Shown here: positions 11,901-22,200 of the stretch, one piece after another
How positions within the stretch are numbered: position 1 is the first letter of the stretch
Layout: each line of letters starts with the position of its first letter
Made by a program: the position numbers and the translations under genes
Notes under the pieces: generated by a model
What the model was told of the DNA's origin: nothing
The model's input: the letters and a program-made list of their open reading frames with translations, nothing else
The model's database searches: none
Assembly: GCF_036373705.1 (NCBI RefSeq)
Contig: NC_089855.1
Coordinates: 32,452,719-32,516,718, forward strand
Source: Amia ocellicauda
Lineage: Eukaryota > Chordata > Actinopteri > Amiiformes > Amiidae
Length of the DNA: 64,000 bases
Direction: 5' to 3'

Positions 11901-14900
11901 GCCTCATCCCAACCATACTGTTTGTAAGGATGTATGAATCATGGGTTGACCCAGGCCACCTAGCTACAGTATTTGTTAGGCGCATTTGTGCATCACATAT
12001 TATCTGCACATTTATTGAATGGGAATGTTTCCGATTCACATATGCAAATTCTTCTTCAGATGGCGCCTTTATAGCAATGTGTGTGCAGTCGATCGCTCCG
12101 ATTACATTAGGAAAACCAGCTATCGCTGCAAATTGCGATTTAATGCTTGGCTGCTCAACTGCATCGTATGGGAACCTTATATACCTGGTAGACATGCGGA
12201 TGATCCCGTCCCATACAGCTGGCATTGCGCGGCTCAAAGACGACTGGCTTCTTCCTGAGCGGTCTGCCAGTTCCCTTTGGAAAGAACCAGTTGTCAGCCC
12301 CTGCAGGGGAACGGGTATTGCGCGGCTCCTCGCTGTCTCTCTCTGCAAATTCGGACCCAACTCAGCAAAGAGATCCAAGAGGATAGCCTTTGGAAATCTG
12401 AAACGTCTGATAAGCCAGTCATTTCACTGTTAGTACATCCGACGTGAGCGTGAAAGATGGCGCACGCAAGCTTTTTGTGCGTACGCAGCGTTGATACATG
12501 AGGCCCCAGAAGATTGCAAACTTGGACATAAGGTGGAGAAACTCACCTGTTGGCAACAGTTCTTTAAAGTCAATACTGTAATTGACCGCTAGCCAATTTA
12601 AGGATTTCAATATTGGGCTTATGTGACAACCAGTGTGACACCCCGTCAGGACCCTAGCTGCACAATTTTGAACATACTGAGGTTTTTGAACGGTATTCTG
12701 AAACACGCCAGTGAGAAAGGCATTGCATTAGTCAAGTCTGGAGGACACACATGCATGAACAAGCTTTCCAGCAGCAGACAGAGACCAGATTGGACACAGT
12801 CAGGAAATGTTTCTGAGATGCAAAAATTACAGTTTGGTGATGTTCCAAATGTGCAGCTCATTAGTAACAACACTAACATTTATTCATATATTACAGTGAA
12901 TACAATTCAGGTGTAAGACAACATTAGAATGGCCCAAAGATGTAATCTAACTATGTGTTTTAAAGAAGTGTCAAAAAGTGGTAAGATCCTAGTTTGGTTA
13001 CCACTGTGTCTTTATAATATCTGAACCGTGTGGAAGACATATGTGTGGGTGAAATGTCATATTGAAATGTCCATCATGTTTAGTTTAGTGCTGTTTACAT
13101 GTTTTGTGGCACACACTCTGAGAAAGTACACTTGTTTAAGAGAACAATAAAATACCACAAGCCTATTGCTAATGTTCAAAACCACAGACCTACATAAGTC
13201 AGAGCCAAGAAGCAGACATAGGGTGTAATCTGTACTATATCTATACAAATATAACACCTTTTGTCAACCCCTCAGTGTTAGCTTATATTCCTTCCTTCCT
13301 GTAAACTAGGCCGGTAAATGCAACTAAATAATCTGTTGTTTAGTCCCGCAGATATCAGTTTTGTTTCTGTCTTTGTGTGCTGTACATTGTAGATCTTAGT
13401 TTCTAAGAGGACTTTATAACTAGTAACTAGCAACTATCAAACTGGATGTAGAGGAGATGTCTTGTGTATTGAAGATCTGGGATCAGTCATAGCTCAATCA
13501 ACAGACTGCACAGAGTGATCTCAGGATTCACTACTGGTTTTGTAAAGCAAAAGTATAATTTCTTTACACATGTTGTGTAAAGTGAAAAGTAGAAAAACAA
13601 ATCGGTCCATCTGTTCTCCTTGCAGACCAATGTGTTTTTGTCCATTTTAACAAGCATAAGCTGTAAAACACAACCGTATAGTCGCAGATAAGTACAGAGC
13701 CTTTCTTTGTCTCCCAGGGTACTTTTAAATTTCTCTAATTAACAGTATGTGGGCTTGAATACATTATTATTGTGTGACTGTTCATTTTGATCTTGTCTCT
13801 TTCTTTTAGAAATAAGCCCATCACTGTGGTTCTGGGTGCCCATAACGTAAGGAAGCATGAGAAGTCCCAGCAGAGGATAGAAGTGAAAAAATATCATAAA
13901 CATGGTTTAAAGTCCTTAAGTCAGTTTGATTTCGACATTATGTTACTGAAGGTATGGTTCGATTGGTGTTTTTGACCTTTATTCTTGATAGTGTACTTGT
14001 CTTCAATAGTAGTAAAGCCACTTTCTTTTTTATTTAACATAGTTATTTAAAAAAATAAAATAAGCAGGGTGGGAGTGGGGGACAGTACTATCATGCTTTG
14101 TTTAAATAGAATAAAAATAAATACATAATAACAGTATTTAATGGATAGTTTCTGCTTGCTATATGTATCTTCCTGCTGCCTCATCCACAGTGAAGTAGTG
14201 GGTTAACATTTTCACTTGGTACATGGATTAAAGTTGTTGTTTTTTAAACTGGGCATGGGTTTGGATAAAAAAAAAACCTTCCTTTATTTAAATATAAATC
14301 ATGACTAATATGTAAATTTTAAAAAAACATGCAAAATAAAAATATCACATGACCTACTACTCAGCCAATAACACATTATTTTGCTATTTTTATACAAACT
14401 GTGCAAATATATTTAGAAGTAATGTTACTTGAACTTGCCTAACCCAATTTGATTTATTGACATGTTTCTGATCTTTCTGTATGATCCATATTGTCTTTGC
14501 ATGTGTGATTTTACTGAATAGCTCCAGAAGAATGCAGTTCTGAACCAGAACGTGAGAGTGCTACCCCTGCCCAGTAAAGGAACAGACGTTCCGGAGGGGA
14601 CCGTGTGCTTTGTTTCAGGCTGGGGAATGAGAAAACCTAATGGAGCAGCTGAAACGGTTCTGCGAGAAGCATCTCTCGTGGTTCAGAATAATCAACAATG
14701 CAAGAAGGTGTGGCAGAACAACTTCAGCATTAAGACAATGATGTGCACACTTTTCAACGGAAAGGCAGGGATTTGTCAGGTAAGGGAATCGAAGCTTGAT
14801 CCTTTCATGCCTCTCCAAAGGGACCTGTAAGATATCCAATTTCTAAGGACTGCAGTAAATCAATAAATCATATAATAATAAAGTGATAGAATAATATAGA

Positions 14901-16108
14901 TAAACAGGTGGCAGAGATACCTGGACTCAGTGAAGGTTGTGAGCCCCAAGCAGGCCATTTATAGGTTAAGACCTCGAGACACCTACAAGAAAAAGGCCAT
15001 GTATGGGATTCATTGAAATGAATGGAAATTAATACTTAAATGCCAATTAATATGCAAGTCTAACAGATTATATTGACTACTGAATAATCAACAATATAGA
15101 TAATGAATAAGTATGGTGCCCCTTATGTGAAATTCCAAAACACAACTTATGTGACCTTGTGGACAACTTTTAAAAACGACAGGAAGGTTTGTTATCAATT
15201 TCACCATATTTACCTCATCCCCTGATGGTTTCAATGCAAGGAACATTCAAATGTATGGGAACCAAGTGTCTCTCTAGGAAAACAATCTGAAAAGGCGCTT
15301 GGGTCCACTTCAAATGCAAGCTGTCATATGATTTGATACCTTTTAGGAAGACTTTCATGGTGTTTCCTCATTCCTGTTCAAATTAATTAAGTTCATAGCG
15401 CTCATCTCTCCTGCCACCTAGCTACAGCTGAACAACAACAACTTATATATCTTATGCAACAGAGCTGATAAATCCAGAAGTGGTAGCTCAAGGCTATGTC
15501 ATCCTGAGCTGTTTTCTGAGTAGGTATTCTTGGTCACACTTGAAAAAATGCTAGGTGGTTTAAGACTTTGAACTCTGACTTTGAATTCAATAATTGTGTA
15601 GGTCAGTTTGTAATTCTTTACCAGTCTACTTAAAAAGTGCTTAATTATTTTTTTATCTGTATTTTAAAATGAATTACAAAAAATATGTATGTTGTAATTT
15701 AGAATTAAGGAGGATGGAGTAAGAAGCAAACTTCCTTCAGTGTTCAAACAGTTAGAAAACTGCCAAAAGGGATTTTATCTAACCAAACAATGTGTCACAC
15801 ATGCAATCCACATCCGCCGAGATGGTGTACATCGTGTTAGATCAGGACTTTTTCATCAGGTTAAATTAAGTGAGGAGGGAAGAGGAAGAAAGCGTTTACT
15901 TCTGGCTCTCACAGGCTTCACATTATGAGCTCTTCTCTTTCAGGGAGACTCCGGGGGACCTCTGATTTGTAAATCAAAAGCACTAGGTCTGGCTTTGTAC
16001 ACTGCGCAGAGGTGCGACGACTCCGATTATCCACAGGTTTACTTAAATGTTTCACGTTACCTGCCATGGATAAAAAAAACTATGAAAACAAAAAAAGAGA
16101 TGCCTTGA
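8929..16108 (+). CDS. Granzyme/mast-cell-protease-like serine protease, gene 1
   Basis: Five exons: 8929-8980, 9933-10080, 13810-13951, 14522-14779, 15944-16108 (254 residues; intron phases 1-2-0-0). Exon 1 encodes a hydrophobic signal peptide starting [10 protein letters not shown]. Exon 2 gives a short propeptide ending FDGY, the mature start IIGG, and His57 in TAAHC. Exon 3 carries Asp102 (DFDIMLLK) and exon 4 ends at C191-Q. Exon 5 starts GDSGGP with Ser195. This is the layout of leukocyte granule proteases (granzymes, chymases), secreted S1-family enzymes. Position 189 is Gly, so trypsin-like Arg/Lys specificity is not expected. Cys191 and Cys220 are kept, unlike granzyme B/chymase. The usual Ser214 is Leu. 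The C-terminus is Lys-rich. Intron 2 holds a Harbinger element. Exon 3 and its following intron resemble gene 4. Exact orthology to a named granzyme cannot be decided by eye. Confidence 0.9.
9297..9560 (+). repeat. Degenerate end of a Tc1-like element in gene 1 intron 1
   Basis: The stretch running from CCTTTTGTTACCTTGGAATT to CTACCCCACAACTTCCAAGT resembles one end of the Tc1-like remnant at 42590-43380 (reverse complement there). A related, also degenerate, copy lies at the corresponding place in intron 1 of gene 2 (about 18100-18250). No transposase is left. Confidence 0.5.
9665..9850 (-). repeat. Common fish dispersed repeat (LINE/SINE-like)
   Basis: A block with CACCTTGCTCAAGGGTACAA, then CAGCACTGCCCCACCTGGGA and CCCTAACCACTACTCCACA is a well-known dispersed sequence of ray-finned fish genomes. 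A short fragment of the same family is at about 32880-32940. I do not assign it to a class with certainty. Confidence 0.5.
10493..11399 (+). pseudogene. Harbinger Myb/SANT-like DNA-binding protein, interrupted
   Basis: Exon 1 begins at 10493 with a Lys/Ser-rich start (a short tandem [16 protein letters not shown]), then a trihelix Myb/SANT-like domain ([39 protein letters not shown]). An in-frame TGA at 10757-10759 stops it, but the same frame continues open to a donor near 10925 (GAAG|GTAATT) and exon 2 (about 11144-11399) ends in a helical tail with [10 protein letters not shown]. In active Harbingers this partner imports the nuclease and binds the ends. The TGA most simply arose from a CGA arginine codon. 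Confidence 0.75.
11400..12378 (-). pseudogene. HARBI1-like transposase (DDE nuclease), degenerate
   Basis: The first exon (12378 down to about 11860) carries [13 protein letters not shown] (first Asp) and [10 protein letters not shown] (second Asp). After a short intron, the frame resumes at about 11786 with [14 protein letters not shown] and [13 protein letters not shown], which holds the catalytic Glu, then shifts frame by one base near 11600 before ending near 11400. The donor now reads GCGAGT, probably from GTGAGT. The three acidic residues are kept but the frameshift makes it unlikely to be functional. Confidence 0.75.
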
Positions 16109-16151
16109 AGAATCTGTATGGCCACTGAAAGATGCATCAGCAAGTTAAAAT

Positions 16152-16173
16152 AATAAAAATTAAAATAAATAAA
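16152..16173 (+). terminator. Polyadenylation signals of protease gene 1
   Basis: Overlapping AATAAA hexamers (16152, 16164, 16168) begin 44 bases after the stop codon, followed by a GT-rich stretch. This is a compact 3' UTR typical of granule proteases. Confidence 0.55.
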
Positions 16174-16522
16174 ATGCTCGCAGTAAATGTTGTTGAAGTG
16201 TTCTCCTTTATTTGATTGTTTTGATATGTTACAGCTCCACCCCTCATTTAGCAGGTCCAGCTGCATCAAATCCTGTGGTTGGTCTCTGGAAGAGATCCCT
16301 TATTATAGCAGTTTTACATGTAGAAACACACACACAAAAACACCCACATCTGGTCTGCAAACAATTCTCTGGCCTTAGTGTAGAGTCAATTCTCTGCTTA
16401 ATAGTCATCTTAGAGTTGAGCCACAAGGGTGAAGTATTCATAGAATGTCTTACAAACAATGTAGAGCACAAATACATGTTATATGTTTGTGTAATATGCC
16501 CAAATTCATCCAATTGATATAC

Positions 16523-16523
<1 letters not shown>

Positions 16524-16579
<56 letters not shown>
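16524..16579 (+). repeat. (CTAT)n microsatellite
   Basis: A perfect run of about 14 CTAT units between protease genes 1 and 2. It is likely length-variable in populations. Confidence 0.95.
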
Positions 16580-16930
16580 TTTAATTCGATGAATTTGATA
16601 AGGATTTAATGATCTTTGTATTACATTTTTCCTGGTTTTACACAATGATGTGAGGTCTACAGACTTTGTTTTTATTATTATTGAGGAAGAATATGTGAAC
16701 TATGGCCATGTAAGCATACTGACCAGAATTAAGGCCCACAAATAAAAATTAAAAGCAAAACAATAACTTCCTAGCCTGAAACCTCTGGTAGAGAATGTTA
16801 TTGGGGGAGTTATTGTTATCTTATACCTTTTAGTCTTTTTTTAATGTTTGTTTTTATCTTTTCACAAATGTTTACCCTGTTGCTTAAAACTATACAGTTA
16901 TAATAATAAAATGTAATGTCTCTTTGCTTG

Positions 16931-17363
16931 TGTGACAGCTGGACACAATACGCGGGAACAGAGATTCTCGAGTACGGCCGTGTCTGGCTTTTATTGGGCT
17001 TTGCAGGCTCGTACAGGGGAACACAGACAATCGGGGTGGGGGGGGAGACAAAAACAAAGCAAGAAAATAAACGTCCAAACAAATGTCCACACAAACGGGG
17101 CGCTCCGGGCAGTCAGGGGTTGTAGGTTCCGTCTTGCTCTTGTGGGTTAGCTATCCCACCGGGGAAGGAGAGGGATTAAATAGGGAAGGCACAGCTGCCG
17201 CTGATGTCACAATCGCCTCGGTGCTCATTGCCCACAGCCGTGAGTCCACAGCCTGTTAGCGAGAGAGCGGACAACACAGCTGCGGCACATGAGCACCTCA
17301 TCAACAGACATCATCAGCAGACATCAGCAGCAGCCGTGCCGTGACAGACAGCGGGCTGTCACA
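16931..17363 (-). mobile_element. Solo LTR, 433 bp, minus orientation
   Basis: It begins TGTGACAGC and ends GCTGTCACA, and both sides carry the 5-bp direct repeat GCTTG (16926-16930 and 17364-17368), the signature of LTR integration. On the minus strand a TATTTAA box (17176-17182) precedes an AATAAA signal (16990-16995), in the order expected of U3-R. No internal region is present, so it is a solo LTR left by recombination. It lies between genes 1 and 2, about 70 bases upstream of the gene 2 promoter block. Confidence 0.8.
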
Positions 17364-17406
17364 GCTTGGTTAAGCTTAACCCCTGTCTACTAAACCACAT
17401 ACATTT

Positions 17407-17435
17407 ACCACCCTTTCCTGTTGAATGCGTATAAA
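17407..17435 (+). promoter_or_regulatory. Promoter block of protease gene 2
   Basis: ACCAC 17407-17411, TTCCTG 17415-17420, TATAAA 17430-17435, with 64 bases from TATA to ATG. Spacing matches gene 1 to the base. The solo LTR ends only 44 bases upstream of ACCAC, so this promoter may have been influenced by it. Confidence 0.65.
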
Positions 17436-17493
17436 TGACACTGTTAATGAACCCCGTTACATTAGGCTTTTTCCCAGTCACTGCAGACTCAGT

Positions 17494-19222
17494 ATGTTTC
17501 AAATAGTCTTTTGCTGTCTTCTTCTAAATAAGCTGTGTCTGGCAGGTAAGAAATCGACTTTTCCATGACATGCATGGTAAACAAATGACTGTCAAATTGT
17601 CTCTTTAGTACTTTATTCTTTACATTGTTTTTCCAATATGTTACTGTAAATTGACCAGATTTCTAGGAAGTCCATTGTCTGTGAGGGAAACGGGCATTTA
17701 GCAGCAATGTTAACATACTGGAGATGCTGACTGTTATTTCAGAGTGAAGTCTGAAAACTTTGGAGTCAGATCTAGCCTTGAAATTCTGGTAGCCATTGTG
17801 GGAATTGTTCAGACATATGTACCGGTTTAAGTGTTTTTTGTTTTTGTTTTTTTTTAATTGCCAAAATGAAGCTGATGCATTCAAATCACATAATTATATT
17901 TTTTCTTTACCAGTTTGTTTTCCATTCACAATGCAAAGTAGCCTTATTCTTAAACAAGAAACATGATTTGTAACGTAACAATGGATGACATTTCTTGTGC
18001 TGTCAGAAAGTCAATACCTGGCCTTTTTTCTCCCACCCTTCTTTTTAAAACTCAATTAAACCTGTGCAATTTGGGTTATGATTGTCAATGGACAATTTCC
18101 TTTTTTTAATTACTCTACATATCCTACCCCACAACTTTCAATTGAAAAAGTATTCTACAATTTAGTATAAAGAAAGTCATTAAAAATTAAAACTGAAATC
18201 GCTTGGTTGGATAATTGGATAAAAGTGTAAGCATATATAAGTGGCCTCCTATGTGTGTATGTATGTATGTGTGTTATACACGCATATATGTATATATGTG
18301 TGTGTGTGTGTGTATATATATATATACACACCGATCAGCCATAACATTATGACCACTGACAGGTGAAGTGAATAACACTGATAATCTCATTATTATGGCA
18401 CCTGTCAGTGGGTGGGATATATTAGGCAGCAAGTGAACATTTTGTCCTCAAAGTTGATGTGTTAGAAGCAGGAAAAATGGGCAAGTGTAAGGATCTGAGC
18501 GACTCTGACAAGGGCCAAATTGTGATGGCTAGACGACTGGGTCAGAGCATCTCCAAAACTGCAGCTCTTGTGCGGTGTTCCCGGTCTGCAGTGGTCAGTA
18601 CCTATCAAAAGTGGTCCAAGGAAGGAAAAGCGGTGAACCGGCGACAGGGTCATGGGTGGCCAAGGCTCATTGATGCACGTGGGGAGCGAAGGCTGGTCCG
18701 TGTGGTCCGATCCAACAGACGAGCTACTGTAGTTCAAATTGCTGAAAAAGTGAATGCTGGTTCTGATAGAAAGGTGTCAGAACACACAGTGCATCGCAGT
18801 TTGTTGCGTATGGGGCTGCGTAGCCGCAGACCAGTCAGGGTGCCCATGCTGACCCCTGTCCACTGCCGAAAGCACCTACAATGGGCACGTGAGCATCAGA
18901 ACTGGACCACGGAGCAATGGAAGAAGGTGGTCTGGTCTGATGAATCACGAGTTCAAGGTGTTGACTTGGCCTCCAAATTCCCCAGATCTCAATCCAATCG
19001 AGCATCTGTGGGATGTGCTGGACAACAAGTCCAATCCATGGAGGCCCCACCTCACAACTTACAGGACTTAAAGGATCTTCTGCTAACGTCTTGGTGCCAG
19101 ATACCACAGCACACCTTCAGAGGTCTAGTGGAGTCCATGCCTCGATGGGTCAGGGCTGTTTTGGCAGCAAAAGGGGGACCTACACAATATTAGGCAGGTG
19201 GTCATAATGTTATGGCTGATCG

Positions 19223-19258
<36 letters not shown>

Positions 19259-22200
19259 TTTTTTTTGGTAACACTTTAAATTAAGTGTCCGTAATAACTG
19301 TGTATTTACACTAATTACACTACACTACACTAGTAAATAGGGACACAATGTAAGGTGTTACCATATATATATATATATATATATGTACATATGAGAACAC
19401 TTTCATGATCATTAGCAGTTGCATACAAGAACTTGCATGTCTAGCACATTGAATGACACCATTATTTATATGGAATAAATGTTCTGTTTTCTCTTACAGG
19501 AGTGTTTGATGGCTACATCATTGGAGGGAAGGAGGCACAGCCACATTCCCGACCCTACATGGCTTCACTGCAGATAGATGGACATCATGTCTGTGGAGGA
19601 TTCCTGGTTCGACAAGATTTTGTTTTGACAGCGGCACACTGCTACAAGTAAAGTAACCCTGATTTAAAAAAGTTTTTTATAGTGTTTGTTTCAGAAGGGT
19701 CAATCCTTTTCTTCCGTATATTGGGATATCTCAGTATGAGTAGCCAATGTTTTATGACATAGATATAACAGTGTATGCTGTAAATGTTCTGTGTGCTTTA
19801 CAGTCTACAATCCCAAAATAGAAGCAGACCTCTAAAACAGATACTTTTCTATCGTCTTAGCAGACAGGCTGCTTGTCTATTCTTAAATACATAAAACCGC
19901 AATAACAATAGCATCTGCAAGCCTAGCATCTATCAGAATGACTCCTTGACCCAATAATAAACTCAGAATGATCAAAAGCAGAAGTAGGCTATGTGATGAT
20001 TTTTTCTGTTCAAATCTGTTTTGTCTGTACAAACGTGGTCAAATTTGTTGGTACCCCTCCACAAAAAATGAAGAATGCACAATTTCCTCTGAAATACCTT
20101 AAAACTGACAAAAGTAATTGGCATCCACCATTGTTTGCTTTTCATTTTGTTTTTCAACATAATATTATAAATAATAAAACAATGAAAATGGCATGGACAA
20201 AAATGATGTGACCCTCAACCTAATATGTGTAGCGTAAGGTACACTTATAAATTTCAATTAAAGAAGTGAATTTATAGTATCACCTTATCACGAATCCTGG
20301 AATCTTGTAGAACTCAATTTCTGTAATAATTGGACCCAGACACCAATTCCAAAGATATAAATTGTCAAATTTATTCAAAAACAAAGACTAAATGTAGCAC
20401 TACACTAATTATACAAAAGGGAAAAACTAATTAAAATTCAACTCTAGATCAACAAATCAAAGACAAATCACTTCCGTGACCAAATCAAAGACCATGGGAT
20501 CGCATATGATAACACACAAATCGTTAAACAAAAAAGGTTATAAACACATTGACTACAATACCGGTTAGTAAGACGAAGGTGAGTCTCTCATTAGTATTGT
20601 TAGTCAGACATTAAATAACTACGCAGGTTAGTATTTATGTCAGGTAACTTCTCGTTATATATATATACATCAGTCTCATTTACGTTTAGGTGCCGAGAAA
20701 GATCCTATCATTACTTGTTACCACAATTTCCCTTAACTGATTATTATTCAATGATTAAGGATAGGCAGGGCCACCAATAATCTAACATCTATTAACTTGT
20801 GTCAATTTCAGACTAAACAGTTAAACAGGAATGAGAAGATATTTCTCGGCGTTGACAGATTTTATTTCTAAAATTATCAACAAAACAGTTTAATGCAACA
20901 CACATTTATATTTAAGAAAACTAAATGATATTACACATTCTAGAGTTATGAATCACAGATTAACATTTCTAATTGATTTCTCAAATGTCATGAATCATGA
21001 ACTCCAAACTGTTAAACTTATCTGAACTTCGTCGCAGAGAGGCCTCTCTGGCTTCGGGCTCAGATAACAGCACACGGCACGAGGTCCGTGTGGTTTGGAA
21101 CAAAGGCAGTCCGGTTTCGGCTTTGTCCAAGAACTTCCACTCAGTCGATGCACCTGGAAGTTGGGGTTTCGCGAATGTAGAGTCTTTTCCAAACAGATTT
21201 TCCACTGGTTTGAAAACTCCAAGGTTGTGCACAAAATCTTCTTTGTAAGCAGGGTTTCCACCGTAGTTACTTGAAGACAAAGTCTTTGAGGAAAGCAGGG
21301 CCCTGTTTGTTCCAAGGGTCAAGTTTCTTAAGACTCAAATAGCTATTTAAATGACTGACACTTTCGTATACAGTCAATTGTCCAGCTGTAAAACTCCACT
21401 GATCAGGTGGGCACAGGCGGGCAGCGCAGTCTGTAAAGTTCTTTATTTAATAAAGTCCTTTAAAAGAATTCTTCGTACAGCTCAATCTCCTTCTCCCAGT
21501 TTAACTCTTCTGTTGCCGGCAATGACTTAGTTGGTTTCTGGTTCCGGTTCTGGCAACAGAGCTACAGGTTAAGCTGTGGCAGCGAGTTGCTGGTTCAGGT
21601 GAGAGAGCAAGAGAAGAGGCTGTGTGCTGTTCTTTATAATCTGTCAGATCAATAGGTGATTGGTTTTTTAGTTTTTGAGATTGGATTTCGGTTTCAGCCC
21701 CCAGTGTCCTATTGGAGGTGGGCTTGATTTATGACTGATGTCAATCCATGCCATCTTTTGGAAATGCCGGTTGGCCCGGGTTCGTAGCTCTATGTCGGGA
21801 TTTCGGCTCTCGTCCACTTCAAAGAGTTTTTATTACCCACAGGCCCCTTTCTCCAGACATCTCATAGCAGGATTCCAAACCATTTGGCCTATTCTCGGTG
21901 CCATCCTCCCCAAAACTGTCACCCCGATGCAAACCAGCTCCAAGCTGATGAGCTAAGGAAATCTGATAACTTTGGGGGGGAGAGGTCTTCTTTAGATCAG
22001 TGCTTCAGCTCAGAGCCAAAATGCTCTTATCAAAATACACCCAACATAATGCTACATATGCACAACCTTTAGAGGCAATCACTGCAATCAAATGTTTTCT
22101 GTAGCTCTCAATGAGACTTCTGCACCTGTTAAGAGGTAGTTTGGCCCACTCTTCCTGAGCAAACTGCTCCAGCTGTCTCAGGTTTGATGGGTGCCTTCTC

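Larger units (their letters stand above)
10285..12507. mobile_element. PIF/Harbinger DNA transposon
   Basis: Ends are GGGGCCTCATGTA and its reverse complement, with subterminal GCGTACG motifs on both sides typical of vertebrate Harbingers. It contains the two genes expected: a Myb/SANT-like DNA-binding protein on plus (10493-11399) and a HARBI1-like nuclease on minus (about 11400-12378), converging. No clear 3-bp target duplication is seen next to the ends as drawn. It lies in intron 2 of protease gene 1. Both genes carry inactivating changes. Confidence 0.85.
10110..12900. repeat. Older dispersed repeat split by the Harbinger insertion
   Basis: Before (10110-10284) and after (12508-12900) the Harbinger element lie parts of one older repeat. 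Read on the minus strand, the right part contains a block like [10 protein letters not shown]...[12 protein letters not shown], which resembles the C-terminal end of L2-type LINE ORF2 proteins. The left part has the TATAGCGCCTTTCATA motif common in fish repeats. Whether both belong to one family needs a consensus search. Confidence 0.4.

Noticed and set aside
20981-21322. 113- and 106-residue minus-strand frames inside the long LTR
   Set aside because: Overlapping frames in two phases, no recognisable domain, and they lie within an LTR.
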